DNA of 64,000 nt from Paenibacillus pabuli (GCF_039831995.1 NZ_JBDOIO010000003.1:2666001-2730000), one strand, 5' to 3'; counted from the stretch's first letter, positions 36,631 through 45,019 are shown. Numbers and translations are program-made. The notes: generated by a model not told the origin, from the sequence alone.

Positions 36631-36930
36631 CATCGTTCCTGTTTCATGTATTGATCAGAGCGATATTATCGTTTGTTTCGTTGTTCATGTTAAGTTGAAT
36701 TGAATTTGAAATTACGATATGAATCATACACCCGCGCCATGTTAGTGTAAAGTCTGGTCAGATCACCGAATGGACGAATTTAAGGCATTACACATTAATG
36801 ATATCGCTTACAACCCATCCATTCTCTATCCATCTCTATTAAGCTCGCTAATTCTCGTCCTTATAAAAAACGTATGTAATTTAAGGATTCTGTAGGTAAG
36901 AATAGAAAGGTATTTATCATTTAATTAATT

Positions 36931-36959
36931 TTGCATTATCTAATTGTAAGCAATATAAT
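36931..36959 (+). promoter_or_regulatory. Promoter of the glutathione peroxidase gene
   Basis: TTGCAT (36931-36936) and TATAAT (36954-36959), spacer 17 bases, about 50 bases before the start codon. The sequence between 36660 and 36930 shows nothing else that I recognise. Confidence 0.65.
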
Positions 36960-37009
36960 GTAGTTATACGAATCATTAACCCTATTATACGAAATGGAGG
37001 CGACGAATC

Positions 37010-37486
37010 ATGACCGTTTATGACTACACAGTCAATACCCTTCGAGGCCAGAAAGTGGAGATGTCCGAATATCGCAACAAGGTGCTGCTCATAGTAAATA
37101 CTGCGAGTAAATGCGGCCTGACCCCGCAATTCGAAGGCTTACAGGAACTTTATAACAAATTCAAAGATCGGCATTTTGAAGTATTGGGCTTCCCGAGTAA
37201 CCAGTTCGCTCAGGAAAAGGGATCTTCCGATGATATTGCAGAGTTCTGTCAAATGAATTACGGTGTAAGCTTCCCTATGTTTGAGAAAATTGATGTCAAT
37301 GGTTCAAGCGCTCATCCTCTCTTCCAGCACCTGACAACAGAGGCACCGGGATTGCTCGGTTCCAAAGCCATCAAATGGAACTTCACCAAATTCCTCGTTG
37401 ATCAGAACGGACGCGTCGTGAAGCGTTATGCACCAAAAACGACTCCTGACCAAATTGAGGCAGATATTGAGAAACTGCTGAAATAA
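37010..37486 (+). CDS. Glutathione peroxidase family protein (thioredoxin-dependent type)
   Basis: 158 residues. The family reduces peroxides; bacterial Cys members use thioredoxin or bacillithiol. The peroxidatic cysteine is in VNTASKCGLTPQFEGLQELY, with the partner Gln in GFPSNQFAQEKGS and Trp/Asn in IKWNFTKFLVD. The second cysteine of the pair is in AEFCQMNYGVSFP. ATG 37010 follows GGAGGCGA. It is monocistronic with a promoter and terminator. BsaA of Bacillus is a relative. Confidence 0.95.
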   Translation: MTVYDYTVNTLRGQKVEMSEYRNKVLLIVNTASKCGLTPQFEGLQELYNKFKDRHFEVLGFPSNQFAQEKGSSDDIAEFCQMNYGVSFPMFEKIDVNGSSAHPLFQHLTTEAPGLLGSKAIKWNFTKFLVDQNGRVVKRYAPKTTPDQIEADIEKLLK

Positions 37487-37498
37487 AGCAACACGGAG

Positions 37499-37556
37499 AG
37501 GCCATGATAACAAGGAACCAGGGAAAGCCAGGTTCTCTGTGAATGGCCTTTTTTTA
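37499..37556 (+). terminator. Terminator after the glutathione peroxidase gene
   Basis: AGGCCAT (37499-37505) pairs with ATGGCCT (37543-37549), with an inner GAACC/GGTTC pair; T7 follows. Confidence 0.85.
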
Positions 37557-37578
37557 TCAGCACGTCTTCTCCAAACGC

Positions 37579-37614
37579 AAAAAAAGAGGTTCTCCGTATT
37601 CGGAAAACCTCTTC
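37579..37614 (-). terminator. Terminator of the left tRNA-Leu gene
   Basis: AGAGGTT with TCCG pairs with CGGA and AACCTCT (37585-37612); a T-run follows on the minus strand (37579-37585). Confidence 0.8.
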
Positions 37615-37630
37615 TTGTCGTACATTATGA

Positions 37631-37713
37631 TGCGGTCGAGAGGACTCGAACCTCCACGGGCATACGCCCACTACCCCCTCAAGATAGCGTGTCTGCCATT
37701 CCACCACGACCGC
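37631..37713 (-). tRNA. tRNA-Leu (anticodon GAG)
   Basis: 83 bases on the minus strand. The acceptor stem GCGGTCG/CGACCGC is perfect, with discriminator A. The anticodon arm CTATC-TTGAGGG-GGTAG gives GAG, the long variable arm is GTGGGCGTATGCCC, and the T arm contains GGTTCGAGTCC. CCA is not encoded. It differs by one base in the variable arm from the copy at 50713-50795. Confidence 0.97.
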
Positions 37714-37741
37714 ATGTCGTAAATAATCGGCAACAAAAATG

Positions 37742-37770
37742 ATTATACAGGATTATGATGTAAAAGTAAA
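37742..37770 (-). promoter_or_regulatory. Promoter of the left tRNA-Leu gene
   Basis: TTTACT (37765-37770) and TATAAT (37742-37747) on the minus strand, spacer 17; the tRNA begins about 28 bases downstream of the -10 box. Confidence 0.6.
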
Positions 37771-37959
37771 GCACTTTTCAAAAACGAATCTACACTTGCG
37801 TTTTTGTTCCATAAATTGGTTTTTATCGTCATGATTTCTTAACTATTGCATACATTAAATTTCAATTCATTTTGATCATTAATATATGTTACTTTATCTC
37901 CCGATAAGACAACATTTTGAACACCACACTTTGATTTCCTCGAGTCTCCAGCCTTATTG

Positions 37960-37976
37960 TGTTACTAATAATAACA
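37960..37976 (+). promoter_or_regulatory. GlnR/TnrA box upstream of the orphan ureF
   Basis: TGTTACTAATAATAACA fits TGTNA-N7-TNACA at every fixed position. TTGACA follows at 38012-38017 with AT-rich -10 candidates near 38036-38043, and the start codon is at 38140. The 37771-38139 gap is otherwise AT-rich and without a gene. Confidence 0.7.
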
Positions 37977-38139
37977 TTAAAATAACAAACGCACAAAATA
38001 TCAAGAAATTATTGACAAAATACGGATGTTTATGTGATTATATATATCATATAATTCGGATTTTAAACATAAATGAATTAAAAAAGAAATATTAATGTTA
38101 ATTAAATTGACATTAAAAGAACGTAGGAGGCGAAAGACC

Positions 38140-38841
38140 ATGAACCGCGGGAATAAGCTGCTCGATTATGTCAAACTGCTTGATTCCTCCATTCATGTCG
38201 GAGGTTTTACCCATTCCTTTGGTATGGATGTACTCATTGCCGAAGGCAGCATACGAAATGCAGATGATCTGGAATCTTTCATGCGCTGTCAGCTGCATCC
38301 CAGTATCGTTCGACTTGAAGGCATGGCAATTAAAGGCATCTACAGTGCAACTGATCATAACGACACTTGGCGAACGGCTCTCATTGACAAATTGGTTCAT
38401 GTTCAGCGGACCCCTGCTGACCTAAGGGAACAAGCCACTGCCATGGGCAAAAGACTGATCAAGCTGGCCCGGGCCCTTCACCCCTGGATTGAATTCAGCC
38501 AGCTCGAGCACACCCTTGCCAAATACGAGTCTGTTGGCTGCCTCTCCACCGTTCACGCTTGGATCAACCACCACCTCGATATCCCCGTCGAGGAAGCGGT
38601 AATGGGTTACTTGCACTCAGCCATGAGTGCCTGCATAACCGAAGCATCCAAAGTCCTCCCCTTGGATAACGAAACAACCCAGGAACTGCTGGTTCGCCTG
38701 GCCGCAGATCTGGAGCATGAATGGAATACCGTGAGCACCTCTGCTGCGGATGGACCGACACAGCCAACCTCAATGTCCATGAAATCGTTGTTCCCCAGCT
38801 TCCACATGCTTGGCGCAGGCCTTCATGCTTACCGCGCCTAA
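38140..38841 (+). CDS. UreF-like urease accessory protein paralogue (orphan copy)
   Basis: 233 residues from ATG 38140, with AGGAGG eight bases upstream. It aligns along its length with the UreF encoded at 47610: KLLDYVKLLDSSIHVGGFTHSFGMD against KLL-YVQLLDSALPIGGFSHSFGLE, MAIKGIY, VQRTPADLRE, MGKRLIKLARALHPW. Differences are clear: LPIGGF is replaced by IHVGGF, and the C-terminal RLFMS-type end that contacts UreD is missing, replaced by a Ser/Thr/Pro-rich stretch and GLHAYRA. It may be a modified chaperone or a regulator; function is open. It lies 9 kb upstream of the urease operon, behind a GlnR box. Confidence 0.85.
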   Translation: MNRGNKLLDYVKLLDSSIHVGGFTHSFGMDVLIAEGSIRNADDLESFMRCQLHPSIVRLEGMAIKGIYSATDHNDTWRTALIDKLVHVQRTPADLREQATAMGKRLIKLARALHPWIEFSQLEHTLAKYESVGCLSTVHAWINHHLDIPVEEAVMGYLHSAMSACITEASKVLPLDNETTQELLVRLAADLEHEWNTVSTSAADGPTQPTSMSMKSLFPSFHMLGAGLHAYRA

Positions 38842-38877
38842 CCTTTCCATCCCCAAGACTCCCCTTATATTTCCCTG

Positions 38878-38923
38878 AAAAAAAAAAGCACGCAGCAGCC
38901 TCCTTGCTGCCGTGCTTTTTTTC
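38878..38923 (+). terminator. Terminator after the orphan ureF
   Basis: AGCACG (38887-38892) pairs with CGTGCT (38911-38916), with an inner GCAGC/GCTGC pair; T7 follows and an A-run precedes. Confidence 0.85.
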
Positions 38924-38993
38924 GTTCCGCCTCTCCAGTACACGCTTTTACGTCATTATTAGACATATAAACACTAAATTTCATCATTTTTAA

Positions 38994-39022
38994 TTGTTAC
39001 ATGACGTAATTACGTATATAAT
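38994..39022 (+). promoter_or_regulatory. Promoter of the small HTH gene, with an internal palindrome
   Basis: TTGTTA (38994-38999) and TATAAT (39017-39022), spacer 17. Within the spacer lies the perfect 12-base palindrome ACGTAATTACGT (39004-39015), a good place for a repressor to block RNA polymerase. Confidence 0.6.
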
Positions 39023-39099
39023 AAGATACACAGCTCGCATCTCCCATTATTCCCCACAACCGAAGGCGGGTTGAATACTTCTATGAAGGGTGAACCCTT

Positions 39100-39303
39100 T
39101 TGAACAAAAAGAAACCCGTGACTCCGTTCGGATGGGCCATCAAACGCCGCCTAACGGAGCTTCAGATGGATCAGAAAACGTTTTGTGAGAAGTACGACAT
39201 CCCGCCGTACCGTTTATCCAATCTCATTCATGGTACACGAAAAGCAACCCGTTTCCGAAACCAGGTCGCAGACATTTTGCAAATTCCTGATGAACTACGA
39301 TGA
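39100..39303 (+). CDS. Small helix-turn-helix protein
   Basis: 67 residues starting at TTG 39100 with AAGGGTG seven bases upstream. The whole protein is one HTH of the XRE-like type: FGWAIKRRLTELQMDQKTFC, EKYDIPPYRLSNLIHGTRKA, then FRNQVADILQIPDELR. It would bind DNA as a dimer. A palindrome in its own promoter suggests autoregulation, which is inference. It precedes the PAS-like gene by 58 bases and probably shares its message. Confidence 0.75.
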   Translation: MNKKKPVTPFGWAIKRRLTELQMDQKTFCEKYDIPPYRLSNLIHGTRKATRFRNQVADILQIPDELR

Positions 39304-39361
39304 CACACTCATTGCCATGTCGTCCCGATCCCTTAACCGATTGCCAAGGAGGGCCTATTAC

Positions 39362-40015
39362 ATGAGCTTCTTTACGACCGACCTTGAAAGGTTATCCTTT
39401 CAGTCCATCCGCCATCAGCTCATCATTGTCGACCGCGACTGGAGAATCCGCAGCTGCAATACCGCATGGCAGAACGGACTCGGGCGATTGCATCTCTTGC
39501 AGTACAAATCAGACATCCGCCAACCGTCTTACGAAACGTTTCATTATCTTCAGCTGCTGCAGACATGGGCAGCCCAGGAGGAGAAAACGGAAAATTCGTC
39601 GATTATTGAGAAGCTAGAGAATATTCAACACCCTTTTGTTCACTGCCATACATATGACATATCCTTGCAGCCTGCGAACCTGGATCTTAGATGGTTCCGT
39701 CTGGAGCTGACTCCCCTGACTCAGACAGACCCTCCGTCGCCCATGGGACTAGCTCTGATTGCGCACACAGACATTACGGAACAGAAGCGGACTGAACAGC
39801 AACTGAAGATGGCTCTGTCAGAAGTGCGGACACTACGCGGACTGCTTCCCATATGCGCCGTCTGCAAACAGATTAAGGACGAGCAGGACGTCTGGAATTC
39901 AGTCGAAGGTTATTTGGAGAGACATACCCATGCAGAATTCACACACGACATCTGTCCGGACTGCATTCGCAGGCTATACCCGAAGTACTCCAATATTTTG
40001 GATAAGCGCTCCTGA
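39362..40015 (+). CDS. PAS-like sensor protein with C-terminal CxxC...CxxC module
   Basis: 217 residues from ATG 39362, with AAGGAGG nine bases upstream. Residues about 10-150 resemble a PAS domain (RHQLIIVDRDWRIRSCNTAW, LELTPLT, IAHTDITEQKRTEQQLKMAL). A short coiled coil leads to a module I recognise from bacterial signalling proteins: LRGLLPICAVCKQIKDEQD, then VWNSVEGYLERHTHAEFTHD and ICPDCIRRLYP. Its two CxxC pairs suggest metal or redox sensing. There is no kinase, GGDEF or DNA-binding domain. It may act with the upstream HTH protein on the urea genes; this is inference. Confidence 0.75.
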   Translation: MSFFTTDLERLSFQSIRHQLIIVDRDWRIRSCNTAWQNGLGRLHLLQYKSDIRQPSYETFHYLQLLQTWAAQEEKTENSSIIEKLENIQHPFVHCHTYDISLQPANLDLRWFRLELTPLTQTDPPSPMGLALIAHTDITEQKRTEQQLKMALSEVRTLRGLLPICAVCKQIKDEQDVWNSVEGYLERHTHAEFTHDICPDCIRRLYPKYSNILDKRS

Positions 40016-40020
40016 ACAAA

Positions 40021-40062
40021 ACAAAAAAAAATAACCACCTCTCCTAGACGGACAGGTGGTGT
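40021..40062 (-). terminator. Terminator of the urt operon, overlapping the urtE end
   Basis: ACCACCT (40034-40040) pairs with AGGTGGT (40054-40060); a long T-run follows on the minus strand (40022-40032). The first arm is in the last codons of urtE. Confidence 0.85.
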
Positions 40063-40739
40063 TCAAATTGGGACATATCCAATTCTTCGGGTGTTCCTTG
40101 CAGTGCAATTGCTCCCTTGTCCATGACATAGATAAAATCCGCAGCACCGCGTACAAAGTCAATGCTCTGTTCGACGAGCAGCACCGAAATGTCACCCCTG
40201 GCCTTGATTCGCAGAATGACCTGCCGGATATCCTCGACAATCGAAGGCTGTATACCTTCCGTTGGTTCATCCAGCAACAATAGTCCAGGTCGCGAGGCGA
40301 GCGCTCGCGCAAAGGCAAGCTGCTGCTGCTGGCCACCACTCAAATCGCCGCCCTGCCGTCCATACATGGTCGCAAGTACCGGAAACATCGCGAGTACATC
40401 TTCAGGAAACGTCTTCACCCCAGGCGCAGATGTCTCCAGACCGAGCAGCAGATTTTCCTTTACCGTGAGCTGAGGGAAAATCTCACGTCCCTGAGGAACA
40501 TATCCAATACCCGCCTTGGCGCGTTTGGCCGGCTCCAAAGCGGATATATCCTGCCCTTTCCAGTGGATGGCCCCCTTCCTTATTTTGAGCAGGCCCATTA
40601 ACGTTTTCATCAGCGTCGTTTTGCCTACACCATTCCGGCCCATTAGGCAGACCACCTGTCCGGGCAGGACATCGAGATTAACACCACGCAGCACATTGCT
40701 TTCCCCGTAGCCGGATTCAATTCGTTGCAGCGACAGCAT
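40044..40739 (-). CDS. urtE: Urea ABC transporter ATP-binding protein UrtE
   Basis: 231 residues from ATG 40739, with AGGAG eight bases upstream (ATG 40745 is too close). Branched-chain amino acid type (LivF-like) ATPase. Walker A is LMGRNGVGKTTLMKTLMGL, the signature DLSGGQQQQLAFARALASRP and Walker B LLLLDEPTEGIQPSIVEDI. The EGIQPS wording and its place after urtD identify the urea system. It powers urea uptake with UrtD. Confidence 0.93.
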   Translation of the reverse strand: MLSLQRIESGYGESNVLRGVNLDVLPGQVVCLMGRNGVGKTTLMKTLMGLLKIRKGAIHWKGQDISALEPAKRAKAGIGYVPQGREIFPQLTVKENLLLGLETSAPGVKTFPEDVLAMFPVLATMYGRQGGDLSGGQQQQLAFARALASRPGLLLLDEPTEGIQPSIVEDIRQVILRIKARGDISVLLVEQSIDFVRGAADFIYVMDKGAIALQGTPEELDMSQFEHHLSV

Positions 40740-41526
40740 GGTCATCTCTCCTTTTTCCCAAGTAGACTTCGGCCACCCTAGGATCTTCCTGCACCTCAGC
40801 CATGGTACCTTCCTTCAACAGCTTCCCTTCATGCATCACGGTTACTTTCGCCGCGTACTCACGGACAAACTCCATATCATGCTCCACAACCACGACCGAA
40901 CGTTCACGCGCTATCCCCTGTAACAACCTGCCTGTTTTATGCGTTTCCTCGTCCGTCATCCCGGCAACCGGTTCGTCCAGCAACAACACGCGCGGTTTCT
41001 GAAGCAGCAGCATGCCAATTTCCAGCCACTGCTTCTCGCCGTGAGATAGCGCCCCTGCTCGTGTATACACGCGGTCTTGTAATCCAATTTGCTGAATAAT
41101 CCGTTCCATTGCAGTGTTTATTTTCCCAAACCGCGGAATACCAAGAGTCCGAAGAGGTGAACGCTGACTTTCCGCCGCCAAGGCCAAATTCTCCTGTACG
41201 GTAAGGCCTCCGAAGATGGACGGCGCCTGGAATTTACGACCCACGCCCTTTCGGACGATCTGATGCTCCTTTAAACGCGTCAGCTCTGTGCCATCTTCCA
41301 GCCGCACCGTGCCGGAGAGGGGTTTGATTTTTCCACAAATTACATCCAGCATTGTCGTTTTCCCCGCACCATTGGGGCCGATCAGAAAATGTAAATCATG
41401 CTCATGCAGCTTCAGGTTCATGCCATTAACTGCGACGAATCCGCCAAAAGCTACAGTAATATTCTCAGCCATCAATACAGGCAAAGCTTCAGTAGACTTT
41501 AGGTTTTTCCTGACTGACTGGGACAT
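40717..41526 (-). CDS. urtD: Urea ABC transporter ATP-binding protein UrtD
   Basis: 269 residues from ATG 41526 with GAGAGG upstream, overlapping the urtC end by 38 bases. LivG-like ATPase: Walker A FLIGPNGAGKTTMLDVICG, signature ALSHGEKQWLEIGMLLLQKP (typical of UrtD), Walker B LLLDEPVAGMTDEETHKTG. It pairs with UrtE at the membrane. Confidence 0.94.
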   Translation of the reverse strand: MSQSVRKNLKSTEALPVLMAENITVAFGGFVAVNGMNLKLHEHDLHFLIGPNGAGKTTMLDVICGKIKPLSGTVRLEDGTELTRLKEHQIVRKGVGRKFQAPSIFGGLTVQENLALAAESQRSPLRTLGIPRFGKINTAMERIIQQIGLQDRVYTRAGALSHGEKQWLEIGMLLLQKPRVLLLDEPVAGMTDEETHKTGRLLQGIARERSVVVVEHDMEFVREYAAKVTVMHEGKLLKEGTMAEVQEDPRVAEVYLGKRRDDHAVAATN

Positions 41527-42583
41527 GCACAACCTCTCCTCTCCGCTTCAGCAATCGAACGACGTTTCGATAGACTCCAACGAGTCCGTTAGGCATGAAC
41601 AACACCACCGTTACAAACAGCCCACCGAGAACAAACAACCAGCCTTCAGGGTACGCCTCACTTATCCCGGTTTTGGCCGCATTCAGAACCACTGCCCCGA
41701 TCACAGCCCCAATCAGCGTGCCGCGACCACCCAAGGCAACCCATAACACCATTTCAATTGAGGGAACGATCCCCATCATGGACGGCGAGATGATCCCGAC
41801 CTGAAGAACAAACAGCATACCTGCTATTCCCGCAAGAGCCCCGGAAAGGGCGAACGTTAGCGTTTTATACCCCGCCGGATCATAACCAAGGAAACGTACC
41901 CGGTTTTCTCCGTCCCGTGAAGCTTCCAATACCTGACCAAACCGGCTGTTCACTATTTTCCTGCAGAGCAGGTACGTGAGCACCAGGATGGCAAGCGTAA
42001 TATAGTAGAGCACAATTGTTGTCCCTGCAGAATGAAGAGTGAAACCGAAAATGGAGTTATATCCGGTTATACCATTGGTCCCCCCGGTCCACTCTTGTTT
42101 GCCGATAAACAAGGTAACCGTGATGAGCACAAGAGCTTGCGTCAAAATCGTAAAATACACCCCGGTAATCCGGTTACGAAACGTAAACCAGCCCAGCACA
42201 AATGCCAGTAATGCAGGAAGAGCAATACCCAGAATCAACGCCACTGGAAATGAACGAAATGGTTCCCAGAACCACGGAAGACCTGACAAGCCGCTCCACC
42301 CCATGAAATCAGGCAGGGATGTGCCGCTCGCCTGCAGTTTCAGATACATAGCCATGGCATAGCCGCCAAGACCAAAGAACACCCCATGCCCCAGACTCAG
42401 AACTCCGCCATAACCCCAGATCAGATCCAGTCCAATAGCCAAAATGGCCAGTGCCAGAAATTTAGCGAGCAAGCTAAGCCGAAACTCGGTAGAGATTAGC
42501 GGAGCAAGACACATCAGGATGAGTACGACCGCCCAGATGATTCTCGTTTTCAAACTGCCTGACTTCAGAAGTGCTGACATCAT
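41489..42583 (-). CDS. urtC: Urea ABC transporter permease UrtC
   Basis: 364 residues with about ten membrane helices, LivM-like. Conserved parts include LDLIWGYGGVLSLGHGVFFG, GYAMAMYLKL, WTGGTNGITGYNSIFGFTL and RVRFLGYDPAGYKTLTFALS; the VPSIEMVLWVALGGRGTLIG region contacts the ATPases. GGGGG precedes tandem ATGs at 42583/42580. Together with UrtB it forms the urea channel. Confidence 0.94.
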   Translation of the reverse strand: MMSALLKSGSLKTRIIWAVVLILMCLAPLISTEFRLSLLAKFLALAILAIGLDLIWGYGGVLSLGHGVFFGLGGYAMAMYLKLQASGTSLPDFMGWSGLSGLPWFWEPFRSFPVALILGIALPALLAFVLGWFTFRNRITGVYFTILTQALVLITVTLFIGKQEWTGGTNGITGYNSIFGFTLHSAGTTIVLYYITLAILVLTYLLCRKIVNSRFGQVLEASRDGENRVRFLGYDPAGYKTLTFALSGALAGIAGMLFVLQVGIISPSMMGIVPSIEMVLWVALGGRGTLIGAVIGAVVLNAAKTGISEAYPEGWLFVLGGLFVTVVLFMPNGLVGVYRNVVRLLKRRGEVVHVPVSQEKPKVY

Positions 42584-42601
42584 ATAACCCCCTTCTTCAC
42601 G

Positions 42602-43507
42602 TTAGTCGAGACTGCGAGTCCGCATGGCAACCAGGCCCCGCGGCTTCCATTGCAGAAAAGCAACGATACATACAAACACCAGCACTTTGCCGATGGAGGC
42701 AGATGTGTAGGTTTCAAACAACGTATTGAACATGCCAATCCCGAGCGCTCCGCATACCGTCCCTACCAGTTTGCCGACCCCGCCAAGAACAACGACCATA
42801 AATGCATCCACAATATAATAGGTTCCGAGCGAAGGGCCAATCGGCCCAATGAGCGTCAGAGCACAACCCGCGATACCCGCGATTCCTGAACCAATGGCAA
42901 AGGTCATGCCATCTACCCGTCTGGTCGAAATCCCGAGACAGCCCGCCATGCTCCGGTTCTGCATGACAGCCCGCATCCGTCGTCCGGAAGAAGTGCGGTA
43001 TATGTACAGATACATACACAATAGGACAACTGCAACAAGCGCGATGATAAAGAGCCGTTTATACGGAAATACGATACCGTCAGAGATCATAAGACCGCCG
43101 TTAAGCCAGGATGGACTGGATACACCCACATTCGGCGCCCCGAAGATGGTACGTGCGAGCTGCTGCAGCATCATCCCCACACCCCATGTAGCCAGCAAAC
43201 TGTCCAGGGGTCTACCGTATAAGTGCCGAATCAAAATCACTTCAAGCAGCCAGCCGATAAGTGCAGCCACTCCAAAGGCAATCGGCAATGCCACGATAAA
43301 ATAAACTTCGAACCACGCTGCAGGAGCATATGAAATGAACAGATTTTGGGTCACATACGTTGCATATGCACCAATCATGATCAACTCACCATGAGCCATG
43401 TTGATGACATTCATGAGACCAAAAGTTACTGCGAGCCCCAGTGCAATCAGCAGCAGGATCGAACTGATGCTAAGGCCATTGAACATTTGCAAAACAAACA
43501 TATCCAT
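42602..43507 (-). CDS. urtB: Urea ABC transporter permease UrtB
   Basis: 301 residues from ATG 43507, with AAGGGTG six bases upstream. LivH-like polytopic permease: [60 protein letters not shown] and [20 protein letters not shown]. Bacterial UrtB often carries an N-terminal extension; this one does not. It is second in urtABCDE. Confidence 0.94.
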   Translation of the reverse strand: MDMFVLQMFNGLSISSILLLIALGLAVTFGLMNVINMAHGELIMIGAYATYVTQNLFISYAPAAWFEVYFIVALPIAFGVAALIGWLLEVILIRHLYGRPLDSLLATWGVGMMLQQLARTIFGAPNVGVSSPSWLNGGLMISDGIVFPYKRLFIIALVAVVLLCMYLYIYRTSSGRRMRAVMQNRSMAGCLGISTRRVDGMTFAIGSGIAGIAGCALTLIGPIGPSLGTYYIVDAFMVVVLGGVGKLVGTVCGALGIGMFNTLFETYTSASIGKVLVFVCIVAFLQWKPRGLVAMRTRSLD

Positions 43508-43654
43508 CCCGATCACCCTTTCACATACTAAAAGCCTCTCCTAATCCAAAAGCATCACCGAGACTTCGCACCAACGCTTTAGTGTAATATTGTACGAGGG
43601 TGCGCTGTCCCACCCTCATCCGTGATCTCAGAAGTTTGGACATGAAGGACTTAC

Positions 43655-44905
43655 TTATTGATTGCTTAGAGAAGCTCCCCATTCATAGGTTTTCAAATAA
43701 GGATCAGGCTTGACAGGAGAACCGGAGTTCCACAATTCCTTGAATTGACCATCTTCCTGCACTTCTCCGATCCGGACGGTTTTGTAAATATGCTGATTCT
43801 CTCCATCCACGGTTACTTTTCCCTCGGGAGCATCAAATTCCAATCCTTTCGCCGCTTCTCTGACCTTCTCCACATCGGTTGATCCCGCTTTTTCAACAGC
43901 TGCTTTCCACAGATAAACCGCTACGTAACCCGCCTCAATCGGATCGGCCGTCACCCGGTCAGCACCATATTTTTCTTTATATTTCTCAACGAATGTCTTG
44001 TTTTCTGGAGTATCTGTTGTCTGGTAATAGTTCCATGAAGCCAGGTGCCCTTTCAGCACATCTGCTCCAATGCCCCGAATTTCCTCTTCGGCCACACTGA
44101 CCGACAGCGTCGTCATCTGTTCCGAGGTGATGCCAGCATCCTTCAGTTGTTTGAAGAAAGCTACATTACTGTCCCCATTAAGCGTGTTATACACCACATC
44201 CGGCTTCGCAGCTTTGATTTTGCTTATGATGGTACTGTAATCGGTATGACCCAGCGGTGTGTATTCCTCGCCAACCACTTCTCCGCCTTCAGCTTCCAGT
44301 TGAGCTTTAATGACCTGATTGGCTGTTTTCGGGAAAACATAGTCCGAACCAAGCAGATAAAATGTTTTGCCCCTGTTCTCCAGCAACCAGGTTACGGAAG
44401 GAACAATTTGTTGGTTTGTTGTTGCACCTGTATAAAAAATGTTGGGAGATGACTCCAGTCCTTCATACTGCACCGGATAAAACAAAAGACCTTTATTCTG
44501 CTCAAACACTGGGAGCATTGCCTTTCGACTCGCTGAGGTCCATCCGCCAAAAACAGCGGCCACCTTATCCTGCTGAAGCAGCTTTCCGGCCTTTTCCGCA
44601 AAAGTCGGCCAATCTGAAGCCCCGTCTTCAACGACAGGCTCAATCTGTTTGCCCAGGACACCACCGGCTGCATTGATCTCTTCGATCGCAAGCATCTCGG
44701 CATCCTTGACAGACACCTCGCTGATCGCCATCGTTCCGCTCAAGGAATGAAGAATGCCTACCTTGATCGTCTCATCGGACGCAGCAGCCTCTCCCGTCCC
44801 ACTGGAATTCGAAGCTTCTGGCGGCGTTCCCCCTTCCACACATCCCGTCAAAGCAATGACCGCACCCAGCAAAATACCCCATAATCTGACCGACCTCTTC
44901 TTCAA
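43655..44905 (-). CDS. urtA: Urea ABC transporter substrate-binding lipoprotein UrtA
   Basis: 416 residues from TTG 44905 with GGGAG nine bases upstream. Lipoprotein signal: [14 protein letters not shown], then the lipobox ALTGC. The mature protein is a periplasmic-binding-type fold; [55 protein letters not shown] and [20 protein letters not shown] are typical of urea/amide-binding UrtA. It captures urea outside the membrane. It is first in its operon, behind a promoter overlapped by a GlnR/TnrA box. Confidence 0.95.
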   Translation of the reverse strand: MKKRSVRLWGILLGAVIALTGCVEGGTPPEASNSSGTGEAAASDETIKVGILHSLSGTMAISEVSVKDAEMLAIEEINAAGGVLGKQIEPVVEDGASDWPTFAEKAGKLLQQDKVAAVFGGWTSASRKAMLPVFEQNKGLLFYPVQYEGLESSPNIFYTGATTNQQIVPSVTWLLENRGKTFYLLGSDYVFPKTANQVIKAQLEAEGGEVVGEEYTPLGHTDYSTIISKIKAAKPDVVYNTLNGDSNVAFFKQLKDAGITSEQMTTLSVSVAEEEIRGIGADVLKGHLASWNYYQTTDTPENKTFVEKYKEKYGADRVTADPIEAGYVAVYLWKAAVEKAGSTDVEKVREAAKGLEFDAPEGKVTVDGENQHIYKTVRIGEVQEDGQFKELWNSGSPVKPDPYLKTYEWGASLSNQ

Positions 44906-44935
44906 TAGCCTACACTCCCTTTTTTTAGTCTATTG

Positions 44936-44971
44936 ACGAACATTAAGGTCATTTAACTCCGAAATGTTCGT
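44936..44971 (-). repeat. Inverted repeat at the start of the urtA leader
   Basis: ACGAACATT (44936-44944) and AATGTTCGT (44963-44971) form nine-base perfect arms, 18 bases apart. The repeat begins at or just after the predicted urtA transcription start. No T-run follows on the minus strand, so it is not a terminator. Confidence 0.6.
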
Positions 44972-44979
44972 TGATCCAA

Positions 44980-45008
44980 ATTATGGAGGGTTCAACTCTT
45001 CATGTCAA
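44980..45008 (-). promoter_or_regulatory. urtA promoter
   Basis: On the minus strand TTGACA (45003-45008) and CATAAT (44980-44985) with a 17-base spacer. The -35 hexamer is part of the GlnR/TnrA box at 45003-45019. Confidence 0.75.
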
Positions 45009-45019
45009 TAATGCTTACA
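45003..45019 (-). promoter_or_regulatory. GlnR/TnrA box overlapping the urtA -35
   Basis: TGTCAATAATGCTTACA (plus strand) fits TGTNA-N7-TNACA at every fixed position. Overlap with the -35 box suggests that binding here represses urtA, unless another promoter is used. Confidence 0.75.

Noticed and set aside
36931..36960. PerR or Spx site at the glutathione peroxidase promoter
   Set aside because: A weak dyad (TTGCATTA...TAAGCAA) overlaps the promoter, but it has too many mismatches with the PerR box.
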